A DNA stretch of 48,835 nt from an uncultured Oscillospiraceae bacterium (GCA_949841465.1 CATKZW010000022.1:1-48835), one strand, 5' to 3'. Shown: positions 1-8,219, counted from the stretch's first letter. Notes: generated by a model not told the origin, from the sequence alone. Numbers and translations are program-made.

Positions 1-419
1 GAGTGGATATGTCTGTGTTTCCCACCTCAAAGCACCTTTGCTCCTGGGCTGGGCTTACGCCGCAGAACAATGAGAGCGCCGGGAAGAAAAAGACTACCAG
101 GATCAGCCGGGCTGGTACCTACATCAAGCCTCTGCTTGTTCAGTGCGCTTTGTGTGCCATCCGGGCCAAGCGGTTTCCGGAAGTCCGCCGCCGTTATCTC
201 ACTTTGAAAAAGCGGCGGGGACATAAGAAAGCGATTATTGCCATCGCCAGAATGCTCTTGACTGCAATTTACAATATGCTCAAGAAAAATCAGACTTACA
301 ATCCTGAGCTCTACTGCAAAGCTGACCGACCTCCTGCGCACCGTGAGGTTTCTCTTGAGGAAGCCATTTACATCATCCAGCGCCAGGGGTATTTGGTGAC
401 TGCGCCGCCTTTGCCCTAA
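1..419 (+). CDS. IS110-family transposase, C-terminal part (5' end outside window)
   Basis: The first 419 bases encode about 138 residues, open at the left edge, ending at TAA 417-419. The segment from DMSVFP through SWAGLTP, the basic stretch [13 protein letters not shown] and the helix [14 protein letters not shown] match the C-terminal Transposase_20 part of IS110/IS1111 DEDD transposases, where the catalytic Ser region lies just beside SWAGL. The N-terminal RuvC-like DEDD domain must lie upstream of the window. No stop or frameshift is visible in the part present, so the gene may be intact. After the stop there is a weak stem (AGCCC/GGGGCT near 444-462) followed by T-rich sequence, which may act as a terminator or belong to the non-coding element end. 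The true start cannot be seen. Confidence 0.85.
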   Translation, partial: VDMSVFPTSKHLCSWAGLTPQNNESAGKKKTTRISRAGTYIKPLLVQCALCAIRAKRFPEVRRRYLTLKKRRGHKKAIIAIARMLLTAIYNMLKKNQTYNPELYCKADRPPAHREVSLEEAIYIIQRQGYLVTAPPLP

Positions 420-675
420 GCTTTTGAGCTTAACCTCATTTCAGCCCGCTTTCAGGGGGCTTGGTTTTGTGCGTCCTTTTTCATAGGGTGCTTAAATTAC
501 GATGTTTCAACCTTATCCCCTATGACAATTTTTCAAACTTACTTGTCCCAACTGCAAAATGCTAATGTTGAGCGCATTGATATTTTTGGATATAGTGGGG
601 CAAGCTCACGCCGCTGCCCCTCCTTTCCCCACAAAGCCTGAAGGGCGGCTTTGCGGGGGCCCCGATTTGGCGGGG
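420..675. other. Non-coding stretch after the IS110 transposase
   Basis: About 250 bases without a convincing gene. It probably holds the right non-coding end of the IS110-type element, but the element boundary cannot be fixed because such elements lack long terminal inverted repeats. A small open frame starting near 559 has no ribosome binding site or recognisable product and is not called. Confidence 0.4.
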
Positions 676-708
676 TTTCGGAAAAGTGATTTCACCACAT
701 TGAGCCAT
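676..708. repeat. Dispersed 33-nt repeat, copy 1
   Basis: This 33-base block is identical at 25 of 33 positions to 16852-16884. The best conserved part is the run CCACATTG followed by GCCAT. In both places a strong but unrelated hairpin follows within 1-5 bases. It may be a terminator-associated or mobile intergenic repeat; its function is unknown. Confidence 0.5.
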
Positions 709-742
709 AAATCCTCCGGTTTCTGTAGAAACCGGAGGATTT
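709..742. terminator. Perfect 15-bp hairpin, likely bidirectional terminator
   Basis: The arms 709-723 and 728-742 (AAATCCTCCGGTTTC and its exact complement) enclose a TGTA loop, with A- and T-rich flanks on the two sides. It lies between the IS110 end and the integrase remnant, so it could terminate transcription from either. Confidence 0.6.
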
Positions 743-806
743 TCTGCGGTCAAAGTTTTTACTATTGGCAAGACCCGTGTGCTGACCCGTGCGGAGAAAT
801 CTCCGC

Positions 807-893
807 TTAGGCCCCGGCAGCATTGGAGAGAATGCTGTTCAGGGTATTCGCCGCCTGACGCTGGACTTCCGTGGTAGCGTGGGCGTAAAGGCA
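807..893 (-). pseudogene. Tyrosine integrase C-terminal remnant
   Basis: Read on the minus strand and ending at TAA 809-807, this stretch gives a peptide containing YAHATTEVQRQAANTL and then NSILSNAAG. It resembles the extreme C-terminus of phage or conjugative-element tyrosine recombinases, where a catalytic Tyr lies in a YxHxT motif followed by a Q/R-rich helix. The frame is interrupted just upstream and no other integrase sequence is present, so this is a fragment. Identification rests on a short motif and could be wrong. If right, it marks a former attachment-site region. Confidence 0.4.
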
Positions 894-964
894 TCCGCGT
901 TGAAAGAAATTTTGCTCCGCTTCATCCTCGCCTGCGGCAAGAGCTACTCCTGCTCCATGAGCTG

Positions 965-1300
965 GTGCAGGAATTGACCTCTGCGGTAACGGAGCTGCTT
1001 CTGCCAGAGGTAGTGGGACCGAATGTGACCGACCAAAGCGGCAACGAGCATCTTGGTAGCATCGAATTTCCCGTCCTCATTCTGCGGGGAACGCCTGAGA
1101 TTATCAAGCAGATATGGGAAAAACTGTACCAGCCGGATTTTCAGAATTTGACGGTCGTGGACTTCTCCGATCTGGTCCAGAGCTGCAACACCTATGATGA
1201 GTTCGCTGGAAAGATAGGCCATATTCCCGAAAGTACCCTGCAATATTTGACATTGTGATCTGCGGCACAAAGAAAAAGGCCAACAACAGGCTCACGGCCC
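965..1300 (+). pseudogene. Broken DUF2000-family gene (N-terminal loss, C-terminal frameshift)
   Basis: Residues read from GTG 965 include VVGPNVTDQSGNEHLG, the FPVLILRG strand and VVDFSDLVQSCNTYDE. This is the order found in the second half of DUF2000 proteins (small alpha/beta proteins of unknown function related to peptidyl-tRNA hydrolase 2). Family members normally start about 30 residues earlier with a strand and a LIANTAAVLG-like helix, which is absent here. The frame stops at 1256-1258, but the neighbouring frame continues immediately as DIVICGTKKKANNRLT, the expected C-terminus. One lost base near 1250 therefore explains the early stop. No ribosome binding site precedes the GTG. The tail runs into the terminator hairpin. 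Confidence 0.65.
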
Positions 1301-1331
1301 CCGGATGGAAAATCCGGGGCCGTGAGCCTTT
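1286..1331. terminator. Bidirectional terminator between convergent genes
   Basis: The arms AGGCTCACGGCCCC (1288-1301) and its complement (1316-1329) are extended inward by CGGAT/ATCCG. A-rich and T-rich flanks lie on either side. It separates the DUF2000 relic from the convergent aldo/keto reductase. Confidence 0.8.
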
Positions 1332-1360
1332 CCTGTTTGTACGCAGCCTAAAGCCGTGCC

Positions 1361-2317
1361 TCAAACCAAATGCGTATGAATGGCAGTGTTGATCCGCTCA
1401 ATTTCCGCAACCTCGAGCGACCAAGACATTGCGGCCGTGTTTTCCACAGCCTCTTTTGCGTTCCTCACCCCGGTAAGGGATGTATCTACAATTCCGCATT
1501 GGGTGGTCCAGTTGATGGCGACCTGGGCCACCGGAACATTCCGTTCCTTTGCGATAACATCTAAAACGGAAAGGAGTTTCATTACCTTAGAAAATTTGGG
1601 CTCCTCAAAGAAATCGTAAAAACCGCGCCGGGCATCATGGGGATCGAAGTTTGGCAGTTCCCGAATGGCACCGGTAAGGATGCCAGCACCCAGGGAGCCG
1701 TACCCCATGGTAGCCACGCCTTTGCCGTGACATTCCGACAGCAGCGCTTCCCGGCTCCGGTTCACCATGGAATAGGGATACTGCACCACATCCAAAACAC
1801 CCAGAGCATACAGCTTTTCCAGTTGCTCCGGCTCAAAATTGGAGATTCCGGTATAGCGGATCTTTCCCGCCTTTTTCAAATCTTTGAGTACCTCTGCCGT
1901 CTCTTCCAGCGGCGTATTGACATCGGGCCAGTGAATCAGATAGAAATCCACATGGTCAGTCTGAAGGCGGCGGAGGGAATCGTCGATCTGCTTAAGGATG
2001 CTGGCGCGGCTGCTATCCCGGGTGGCCCCCTTGTTAAAGTTCTTCGGCCCCTCATCCCAGCGGATCCCGCATTTGGTCAGAAGCGTTACTTGATCCCTGC
2101 GTCCTTTCAAGGCCTTTCCTACAATCTCTTCAGAGGCCCCTTTCCCATAGGTGGGGGCGGTGTCGATAAAGTTGACCCCGTTGTCCATCATGGCATGAAT
2201 GGCCTCAATGGCATCTTTCTCATCCACAGGCCCCATGTCTTTGCCGCCCAGGGCCCAGGTGCCAACCGAAATCTCAGAAAGGGACAGGCCGGTGCTGCCA
2301 AATTGTTTATAACGCAT
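1361..2317 (-). CDS. Aldo/keto reductase
   Basis: A 318-residue NAD(P)H-dependent oxidoreductase of the aldo/keto reductase superfamily, typical in length. The N-terminal MRYKQFGSTGLSLSEISVGT is the usual family opening. The catalytic tetrad is visible: Asp and Tyr in FIDTAPTYGKG, Lys in LLTKCG and His in LIHWPD. The C-terminal half carries the usual cofactor region around GYGSLGAGIL. ATG at 2317 is preceded by GAAAGGAG. It is transcribed divergently from the hydroxyacid dehydrogenase at 2448. The shared intergenic region carries an operator-like motif also found at the PTS promoters, so it is probably part of the same sugar regulon. The substrate is unknown; it may reduce or oxidise a sugar or aldehyde intermediate. 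Confidence 0.9.
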   Translation of the reverse strand: MRYKQFGSTGLSLSEISVGTWALGGKDMGPVDEKDAIEAIHAMMDNGVNFIDTAPTYGKGASEEIVGKALKGRRDQVTLLTKCGIRWDEGPKNFNKGATRDSSRASILKQIDDSLRRLQTDHVDFYLIHWPDVNTPLEETAEVLKDLKKAGKIRYTGISNFEPEQLEKLYALGVLDVVQYPYSMVNRSREALLSECHGKGVATMGYGSLGAGILTGAIRELPNFDPHDARRGFYDFFEEPKFSKVMKLLSVLDVIAKERNVPVAQVAINWTTQCGIVDTSLTGVRNAKEAVENTAAMSWSLEVAEIERINTAIHTHLV

Positions 2318-2347
2318 AGAATTCTCCTTTCAAAATAGTGTATCAAT

Positions 2348-2376
2348 ATTATACTTCAAATTACTGATAATTGCAA
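2348..2376 (-). promoter_or_regulatory. Promoter of the aldo/keto reductase gene
   Basis: On the minus strand TTGCAA (2376-2371) and TATAAT (2353-2348) are separated by 17 bases, about 30 bases before the start codon. The -35 box overlaps the motif TGCAATATT at 2372-2380, suggesting direct repression. Confidence 0.65.
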
Positions 2377-2417
2377 TATTTTTGTTCTAATTTTATTGAC
2401 AAAATAGATGCAATATT
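2372..2417. promoter_or_regulatory. Two copies of a putative operator (TGCAATATT)
   Basis: TGCAATATT occurs at 2372-2380 and 2409-2417, the second copy lying between the -35 and -10 boxes of the rightward promoter. A shorter CAATATT lies at 2344-2350. The same 9-mer is in the -35/-10 spacer of the PTS operon promoter (8233-8241). One of the two local GntR/UTRA regulators is the natural candidate to bind it. Confidence 0.5.
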
Positions 2418-2424
2418 TTATAAT
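2396..2424 (+). promoter_or_regulatory. Promoter of the hydroxyacid dehydrogenase gene
   Basis: TTGACA (2396-2401) and TATAAT (2419-2424) are consensus hexamers separated by 17 bases. The spacer contains the TGCAATATT motif. The start codon follows 23 bases downstream with AGGAGGG as ribosome binding site. Confidence 0.8.
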
Positions 2425-2447
2425 GAATGGGATAGGAGGGATTACGT

Positions 2448-3515
2448 ATGCTAAAAGCGCTTTGCACGGCGGAATTCGACCCCGCATGGGGGGAAAAGAT
2501 GGGGATGCTCACACAATTTGACCGGGTAGGCTTCAGCCTCGACCTGAATCCCGCCAGCCGGATGAATCAGGGAGAGATTACAGCTTGTCTGCAGGGATAT
2601 GATATCTTCTTTTGCGGCTACGAAAAAATTACCCGCCAAGTATTAGGCGCCTGTCCGAACCTGAAGCTGATCCTCAGCGTTCGGGACGGACCGGAGGAAA
2701 ATATTGATGTGGACGCCTGCACGCAGATGGGCATACCAGTGCTCTCCAGCAGTGGGCGGTGCGAACGCTCTGTTCCTGAATTTACGCTGTTGGCCATGCT
2801 TCTTATGGCAAAACCCGCTCTGCGTTCCAACAAGGTGATCCGCACCGAGGGCTGGACAGGGGAAAACGATTTGAAGCTGCGCCGGATTTGCGAGGCATCC
2901 ACAGAACTTTCGGGAAAAACGCTGGGCATCATTGGCCTTGGCCGCAACGGACGGGGCATAGCCAAACGTGCTTCCGGCTTTGAAATGCGGATGCTTGCCT
3001 ACGATCCATATGTATCGGCAGAAGCAGCGGAAGCGCTGGGTGTTCACTTATGCGCGTTGGAGAACCTGCTTTCCTCCGCCGATTACCTGGTGATGGCCGC
3101 CAGAGTTACCGAAGAAACCCAAGGCATGATCGGTGCAAGGGAATTTTCTATGATGAAGGACGGCGCCTGCTTTATTAACGCCGCCAGGTCCGCCCTGACA
3201 GACAGCGCGGCTTTGCTGAACGAGCTGCGTTCCGGACGACTTCGGGCAGCCCTAGACGTATTTGACCACGAACCCATTGGAGTTGATTCCCCCTGGTATG
3301 ACATCCCAGAGGACCATTTGCTGATGACCTCTCATCTGGCTGGATTGAGTATGGAACGCGTCGTTTACCAGTCGGAGATGCTTTACAGACTGCTTTGCAG
3401 CTATCTGGCCGGCGAGCTCCCACGAAAGGGCCTTTATAATCCGAACGTCGTGACTGTTCCGGCATTCAGAGACCGCGGAGGACTGCTCTGCGGCAGCCAA
3501 AAAGGGTGCTTATAA
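2448..3515 (+). CDS. D-isomer-specific 2-hydroxyacid dehydrogenase (phosphoglycerate dehydrogenase-like)
   Basis: A 355-residue protein of the NAD-dependent D-2-hydroxyacid dehydrogenase family. The Rossmann nucleotide-binding loop GLGRNGRG is at about residues 163-170, followed by an acidic residue in LAYDPY. Catalytic residues of the family are in place: Arg247 (NAARSAL), Glu275 (FDHEPIG) and His296 (TSHLAG). There is no ACT regulatory domain, so it is unlikely to be the biosynthetic SerA. ATG 2448 is preceded by AGGAGGG. A second, different member of this family closes the PTS transcription unit at 15717, and both are probably catabolic enzymes of this locus. The substrate is not deducible. 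Confidence 0.88.
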   Translation: MLKALCTAEFDPAWGEKMGMLTQFDRVGFSLDLNPASRMNQGEITACLQGYDIFFCGYEKITRQVLGACPNLKLILSVRDGPEENIDVDACTQMGIPVLSSSGRCERSVPEFTLLAMLLMAKPALRSNKVIRTEGWTGENDLKLRRICEASTELSGKTLGIIGLGRNGRGIAKRASGFEMRMLAYDPYVSAEAAEALGVHLCALENLLSSADYLVMAARVTEETQGMIGAREFSMMKDGACFINAARSALTDSAALLNELRSGRLRAALDVFDHEPIGVDSPWYDIPEDHLLMTSHLAGLSMERVVYQSEMLYRLLCSYLAGELPRKGLYNPNVVTVPAFRDRGGLLCGSQKGCL

Positions 3516-3537
3516 GGATGGTTTCCGCGGAAAAGTA

Positions 3538-3579
3538 AAAACAGGCGCACTGCAATTTGATTTGCAGTGCGCCTGTTTT
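3538..3579. terminator. Bidirectional terminator between convergent genes
   Basis: An 18-bp perfect stem, AAAACAGGCGCACTGCAA (3538-3555) and its complement (3562-3579), with A and T tracts on both sides. It lies between the hydroxyacid dehydrogenase and the end of the leftward operon. Confidence 0.9.
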
Positions 3580-3580
3580 G

Positions 3581-4309
3581 TTATCGCCAAACGCATTTGT
3601 ATGTGTACGGAACCACGTCTGTATTGATCCAGGACAACTGGTGAGATATCACCGAACCATCCTCCGCCGTCACAACGCTGGAAGAGGTCAGCAGTGGAGT
3701 CCTCAAGGGCACATCCAGATGCTTTGCCTGCTCTTTGGTCGCAAACGCCGCGTTTATATACTGCACCGATTGGGCGATGCTTAGTTTATAATCCGTTTTT
3801 ATGATCTCGTGCAGCGAGCGTTCGATCAGCAGCCAAGGGTTAAATTCCGGGAAAAAGCGCTCAATCAAGTAGATATGATTGATATTAAAAGGGCGCTCGT
3901 CGGCATACCGCACCCTAAAAAATTCCAGCAACGGCTCGCCTTCCGAACAACGCATCACCTCGCTAAGCGCACTGTCAGCCTCTATGCGGGCGAAGGACAG
4001 GATCTTAGACGAAGGGCGGATGCCCGCCCGAAGCAGCTCCTGGTGGACACTGTAGGGCCGATCCCAGTTGACGCCAACTTTGGAGTAGCTCACATAGATC
4101 CCTTTGTTGGCCCGGCGTTCCGCCAATCCCAAGGCAATGATCTCATCTATAGCCTTGCGCAGGGTCGGCCGACTGATGCCGAGCATTTCGCACAGGCACT
4201 TTTCGGTCGGAAACCGTTCTCCATACGGAAGCGAGCCGGTCTTAATCATTTCCTCCAACGCTGAAACAGCTTCTGTGTATCTTGTCCCCGCTGTCGTTGT
4301 CCGTTCCAA
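3581..4309 (-). CDS. GntR-family transcriptional regulator with UTRA domain
   Basis: A 242-residue regulator. The N-terminal winged helix (about residues 8-75) contains the GntR signature LPYGERFPTEKCLCE and then ISRPTLRKAIDEI. The rest is a UTRA effector-binding domain (FFRVRYADERPFN, then HIYLIERFFPEFNPW). UTRA domains sense sugars or sugar phosphates. I chose TTG at 4309 because GGAGGG stands five bases upstream; the longer frame from 4405 runs into the aldolase gene and adds a non-homologous tail. It is the last gene of the leftward operon, 44 bases after the aldolase. It is a candidate repressor for the TGCAATATT motif. It resembles the second GntR/UTRA protein at 12803. Confidence 0.9.
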   Translation of the reverse strand: MERTTTAGTRYTEAVSALEEMIKTGSLPYGERFPTEKCLCEMLGISRPTLRKAIDEIIALGLAERRANKGIYVSYSKVGVNWDRPYSVHQELLRAGIRPSSKILSFARIEADSALSEVMRCSEGEPLLEFFRVRYADERPFNINHIYLIERFFPEFNPWLLIERSLHEIIKTDYKLSIAQSVQYINAAFATKEQAKHLDVPLRTPLLTSSSVVTAEDGSVISHQLSWINTDVVPYTYKCVWR

Positions 4310-4353
4310 AGCTATCCCTCCGTACCTACAGCCAGCCGTCCTTCTCTCCAAAA

Positions 4354-5211
4354 TTACGTGTAAATCGACTTCGTGCCAAAAATCTCCATCTGTTCCTTGG
4401 CACACTCGATCACGGTCTGAAGAGCGGTGTCGTAGAGCTTGATATAGCGGACCCGGCCGTCAGTTTCCTCAATCAGCCTGCGCATGGCCGCGATGGTAGC
4501 CAAAGACATTCCTGTGAAGAAATTGATCTTATTGATGCCATATTTGACCGCGTTGCGGAAATCGCTCTCAGGCAGACCGCTGCCGCCGTGCATGACCAAG
4601 GGAACATCCACCAGCTTTTTGATCTGCGCCAAACGGTCTAAATCCAGATGGGGCGTTCCACGGTATACGCCATGCACCGTGCCGAACGCGATTGCCAAGG
4701 CGTCTACGCCGGTCTGCTCCACGAAGTAAGCCGCGTCCTTTGGTTCGGTGAACTTAGACTCGTCCGCCACACTGCCTTCCACGCTGCCCTCGGGGGCAGC
4801 CACATGGCCGATTTCGGCCTCAACGCTGACCCCGCAGGTATGAGCAACTTTTACAATCTCCTTAGTAATGGCGATGTTCTCCTCGATGGGGAGGCTGGAT
4901 CCGTCATACATCACCGAAGAGCAGCCTGCATGGATGGCCTTGATGCATTCATCGGCCTTTCCGTGATCCAGGTGATAGCAGATGGGCACCGGGGATTTGG
5001 CGATACGGTCCAGGTTAAAGTCCAGCATGGACTGCGCGTCCGGCCGGTCAAAGATGAACCCTGGAAGCATCAGGATGACAGGCTTTCCCGTCTGCTCGGC
5101 AGCCTGGATTATGCCTTCAGTCAGAGTAAAGTCCATGGTGTCGAAGGCGGCAACAGCGTAGTTCTGTTCTTTTGCGGGCGCAAGGATCTCTTTCAGTGTA
5201 ACGAGCGGCAT
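4354..5211 (-). CDS. Class II ketose-bisphosphate aldolase, GatY/KbaY-like
   Basis: A 285-residue zinc-dependent class II aldolase. Catalytic Asp82 and zinc ligand His83 (YHLDHGK), His180 (GTVHG) and His208 (MHGGSG) fall at the numbering known for the tagatose-1,6-bisphosphate aldolases GatY/KbaY. The phosphate-binding GGSG motif is intact. Such enzymes split a ketose bisphosphate or ketose phosphate into dihydroxyacetone phosphate and an aldehyde. It lies 48 bases after the alcohol dehydrogenase in the leftward operon, fitting cleavage followed by aldehyde reduction. A second class II aldolase is at 10644. Whether the substrate is tagatose, fructose or another ketose cannot be decided from the sequence. 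Confidence 0.92.
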   Translation of the reverse strand: MPLVTLKEILAPAKEQNYAVAAFDTMDFTLTEGIIQAAEQTGKPVILMLPGFIFDRPDAQSMLDFNLDRIAKSPVPICYHLDHGKADECIKAIHAGCSSVMYDGSSLPIEENIAITKEIVKVAHTCGVSVEAEIGHVAAPEGSVEGSVADESKFTEPKDAAYFVEQTGVDALAIAFGTVHGVYRGTPHLDLDRLAQIKKLVDVPLVMHGGSGLPESDFRNAVKYGINKINFFTGMSLATIAAMRRLIEETDGRVRYIKLYDTALQTVIECAKEQMEIFGTKSIYT

Positions 5212-5259
5212 ACGATTTCCTCCTATATTATATCTGATTTGAAATAAGAATGCAAACTT

Positions 5260-6432
5260 TTATTCAAAGAGGGCGTAGATGTTGATGATGTCCTCTGTCG
5301 TAAGTTTTTTGAAGTTGCCCGCCAGGCCGTCGGGGCCCCGGCGAACTGTAGAGGCCAGCGTGGGAATATCCTCCTTTTTGACCCCCAGCTCCGCATAATG
5401 GACAGGGATGCCAACCGAACGGTAAAAATCCTTCTGCCGCTCGATGCCTGCCAGAATCATGCCCTCAGGGTCGTACGGATCGTTCTCCATCCCCCAAACC
5501 TGCGTGAAATAGCGGACAAATCGACGCGGATCCTCTTTATAAACGTATTTCATCCATCCGGGGGTGACGCAGGCCACACCTGCGCCATGGGCCGAGTCGT
5601 ACATCCCCCCAATCTCCGACTGGATGCCGTGGACGGTGCCCTCCACCACGCGGCCTACGCCGCAGCTGTCGTTGTGCGCCAAAACGCTGGCCCACAGGAG
5701 CTGCGCCCGAGCATTGTAATTTTCGGGCTCACGCAGGGCAATGGGAAGATATTTGATTACGGTGCGGAACACGGACTCTCCCAAATTGTCTGTAAGGTAG
5801 TTGTCCTCACCCCGGGTAAAGTACCGCTCATGCACATGGGCCATGATATCCACCGCACCGCTAGCGGTCTGGAAAGGCGGGAGCGTAAAGGAGAGCTCCG
5901 GATTCATAATGGCAAATACGGGGCGGATTTTATCGTCATTCAGCGATCGCTTCAACACACCATTAGTGACAACGGAGCTCATAGACCCTTCGCTGCCGGT
6001 CCCGGGCAGGGTGTTGATGGCGCCAACAGGCATGGCGTTGTTGACCGGAGCCTTTTTCAAATAGAAGTCGGCCCAGGCATCGCCTTCATACAGGGCGGCT
6101 ACGGCAATGTATTTCGCGGTGTCAATCACGCTGCCGCCGCCCACCGGGAGCAGGAAGTCAATATTCTGCTCTCGTACAAGGGCCGCACCCTCCTCGGCAC
6201 GCTCCACGGTTGGGTTTGGTTTGATCCCGGTAAAGTCCACCCAGCTGATTCCAGCGTCTTTCAGGGAAGCAAATACCCGGTCCATCAGCTGGTTTTCAAA
6301 ATCCATGCCGGTGCCATAGTGCAGCACCAGAACCTTTTTCGCGCCGCAGGCAGCAGCGTACTTGCCAACCCGGTTCTCCTCTCCTCTTCCGAAGATAAAT
6401 CTGGTGGGGCTGTAAAAACTGAAATTGTTCAT
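5260..6432 (-). CDS. Iron-containing alcohol dehydrogenase, YqhD/butanol dehydrogenase type
   Basis: A 390-residue group III alcohol dehydrogenase. The cofactor motif GGGSVID is at residues 98-104 and the TLPGTGSE motif at 141-148. The four metal ligands are Asp195, His199 (DIMAHVHER), His268 (GTVHGI) and His282 (DSAHGAG), one residue off the E. coli YqhD ligands (194, 198, 267, 281). YqhD-type enzymes reduce a range of short aldehydes with NADPH. The gene overlaps the preceding HAD gene by four bases (ATGA), so the two are translationally coupled. In this operon it most likely reduces the aldehyde released by the aldolase, such as a lactaldehyde- or glycolaldehyde-like product; that is inference. 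Confidence 0.92.
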   Translation of the reverse strand: MNNFSFYSPTRFIFGRGEENRVGKYAAACGAKKVLVLHYGTGMDFENQLMDRVFASLKDAGISWVDFTGIKPNPTVERAEEGAALVREQNIDFLLPVGGGSVIDTAKYIAVAALYEGDAWADFYLKKAPVNNAMPVGAINTLPGTGSEGSMSSVVTNGVLKRSLNDDKIRPVFAIMNPELSFTLPPFQTASGAVDIMAHVHERYFTRGEDNYLTDNLGESVFRTVIKYLPIALREPENYNARAQLLWASVLAHNDSCGVGRVVEGTVHGIQSEIGGMYDSAHGAGVACVTPGWMKYVYKEDPRRFVRYFTQVWGMENDPYDPEGMILAGIERQKDFYRSVGIPVHYAELGVKKEDIPTLASTVRRGPDGLAGNFKKLTTEDIINIYALFE

Positions 6433-7304
6433 GTTTTCCTCCTTTCATTTGAACCAGCAGGACGGACAATACTGCCCAGGATGTACTGCTCAATGGCATG
6501 GGCCACCCCCTCCTCCTGGTTGCTTCTGATTACCGTGCGGGCCTGATCCAGCAGCGGCAGTTCCGCGTTGGAGACCACGAATGCGGTTTCCGCCCGCGTG
6601 ACCATCTCCATGTCGTTGATATCGTTGCCAAACACGCAAATCCGGTCTTCAGGAATTCCATAATACCGGCTGACGGCCAAAATCCCGCTCCATTTGTCTA
6701 CGCCGGGGGCAAGCACATCATAGGACTCCGGCGTGGAATGGACATGCGTCACCCCACGCTCCCGAGAAAAATATTTCTCCAGCGCACCCTCCTCCCAGTT
6801 GTCCCGGAGAACCACCGAAATGCGAAGCCCGCCTTCAGCCAGGGCATCCCTGGCTTGGGCATCCGATGAAATGATCCGCACTCGGATAGGCTCCACGCCC
6901 TGTGCGACGGCCAAGGAATTGTATTCGCCGTAACGGCGCAGCCGGGCCGGACTGTTCTGGATGTAAACGGCATCCTGGGTAAAAATGGCCCAGTCCATCC
7001 CGTTTTTTTGGCAGAAAGACAGAAAATCCAGCGCGGGTTCCATCGGAACAGGACAATACCGCAGGCGTTCCTGCGTTCTGGGAAACCAGACGATGGAGCC
7101 GTTGTTCGCTATGATGGGTGAGTCAAGCCCCAGGCGGGCATAGTAGGCCAGCATCATGGCCGGCGGCCTGCCTGAGGTCAGGCAGAATACGGCGCCTTCC
7201 GCCCTGGCCCTGGTTATTATCTCCGCACTGTACGGGGGAATACGGCCGGTATTGTCCAGTAGGGTGCCGTCAAGGTCTGAGCAAATCAGCGTAAAAGGTC
7301 CCAT
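6429..7304 (-). CDS. HAD-superfamily Cof-type sugar phosphatase
   Basis: A 291-residue haloacid dehalogenase-like hydrolase of the Cof (IIB) subfamily. The nucleophile and acid Asp9/Asp11 are in CSDLDGTLLD, a Thr motif lies in CLTSGRPP, and the C-terminal magnesium site is FGNDINDMEM. The large central cap between motifs 2 and 3 is typical of Cof proteins acting on sugar phosphates. ATG 7304 is preferred over an upstream in-frame start at 7328, which lies inside the SDR gene; the SDR stop ends at 7306, one base before this ATG. It may dephosphorylate a pathway intermediate or remove a toxic phosphate. Confidence 0.88.
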   Translation of the reverse strand: MGPFTLICSDLDGTLLDNTGRIPPYSAEIITRARAEGAVFCLTSGRPPAMMLAYYARLGLDSPIIANNGSIVWFPRTQERLRYCPVPMEPALDFLSFCQKNGMDWAIFTQDAVYIQNSPARLRRYGEYNSLAVAQGVEPIRVRIISSDAQARDALAEGGLRISVVLRDNWEEGALEKYFSRERGVTHVHSTPESYDVLAPGVDKWSGILAVSRYYGIPEDRICVFGNDINDMEMVTRAETAFVVSNAELPLLDQARTVIRSNQEEGVAHAIEQYILGSIVRPAGSNERRKT

Positions 7305-7305
7305 A

Positions 7306-8079
7306 TCAGAACCCCAGTAGCAGGCCACCCGTCATATCGACCGTAGTTCCGACCGCCAGCTCACACTGCTCGCTTGCCAGGAACGCTACCATGGTGCCAA
7401 TTTCCCACGGCTCCCCCACCCGCTTGATGGGAACACGGTCCACGCGCCGGGCGAATTCCTCCGGGTCCTCCGTGCGCTGCGTCAGCAGCGTGTTCGCAAG
7501 CACAAAACCGGGCATAACCCCATTCACATGGATCCCATACTCCGTCAGGTCTACCGCCATGGAATGCGTCAGCCCAACCTCTCCCGCTTTGTTTGCCACA
7601 TAGCATACCCTGCCTTTTGTGGTGGAGGTCATAGAGGCCTTGGAGAGAATATTGACAATCCACCCCCGGCGCCCGGTGGGTATAACCCGGCGAGCAAATT
7701 CCCGCGACATGAGGAACTGTCCGGTGAGGTTGTCATTCAGCGCCTGGTTCCACTGCTCCAGCGTGGTCTCCCGGAAATCAATGGTATACCCCCGACCGGC
7801 ATTGTTTACCAAAATATCCACCTGCCCAAAAGCGTCCATCGCAGCGTCAAAAATGCGCAGCACATCCGCCTCGCATCCCACGTCGCCCTTCACCGCCACC
7901 GCTTTGCAGTCATAGCTGCCGGTCAGCCGTGCAATCAGGTCAGCCGCGCTTTGGGAGTCCCTATGATAATTGATGACCAGGTTCGCGCCTTCCTGAGCAA
8001 AAACCTCACATATCCCAACGCCGATCCCTTTAGAGCCACCCGTCACGATCACTGTTTTTCCACGGTGATTCAAATCCAT
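7306..8079 (-). CDS. Short-chain dehydrogenase/reductase
   Basis: A 257-residue classical SDR. The cofactor motif TGGSKGIG is at residues 13-20, NNAG at 92-95, and the catalytic tetrad is Asn118, Ser146 (ILSKAS), Tyr160 and Lys164 (YVANK). Length and layout are those of sugar/polyol or 3-oxoacyl reductases. It is the first gene of the leftward operon with AAAGGAG ten bases before ATG 8079. It is clearly related to the SDR at 11928, sharing the NNAGRG and (N)xLSK motifs, so each divergent operon has its own SDR. A role in oxidising or reducing the imported sugar or its phosphate is inferred from context. Confidence 0.92.
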   Translation of the reverse strand: MDLNHRGKTVIVTGGSKGIGVGICEVFAQEGANLVINYHRDSQSAADLIARLTGSYDCKAVAVKGDVGCEADVLRIFDAAMDAFGQVDILVNNAGRGYTIDFRETTLEQWNQALNDNLTGQFLMSREFARRVIPTGRRGWIVNILSKASMTSTTKGRVCYVANKAGEVGLTHSMAVDLTEYGIHVNGVMPGFVLANTLLTQRTEDPEEFARRVDRVPIKRVGEPWEIGTMVAFLASEQCELAVGTTVDMTGGLLLGF

Positions 8080-8159
8080 CCGCTATCAACTCCTTTTGTC
8101 ATTCAGATTTGCCGTACCCTTAGATTGTCTTTTTATTGTACACCCTGCGCCTCACTAGT

Positions 8160-8187
8160 ATTGTATCTTTTTTGAGCATTTTGTCAA
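8160..8187 (-). promoter_or_regulatory. Promoter of the leftward SDR-HAD-ADH-aldolase-GntR operon
   Basis: On the minus strand TTGACA (8187-8182) and TACAAT (8165-8160) are separated by 16 bases. A related AAATATTGT block at about 8192-8200 lies just upstream of the -35 and contains the CAATATT core on the minus strand. Confidence 0.7.
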
Positions 8188-8219
8188 GACGAAATATTGT
8201 TATATTTTGAAAAAATATC

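Noticed and set aside
1239..1247. A fourth TGCAATATT inside the DUF2000 remnant
   Set aside because: It lies in former coding sequence and not at a promoter; likely chance.
4310..4405. Longer start for the GntR regulator at 3581
   Set aside because: It overlaps the aldolase coding end and has no ribosome binding site; TTG 4309 has GGAGGG at proper distance.
7305..7328. Longer start for the HAD phosphatase
   Set aside because: The upstream ATG lies inside the SDR gene and adds residues not found before the DxD motif in the family; the ATG at 7304 fits translational coupling.
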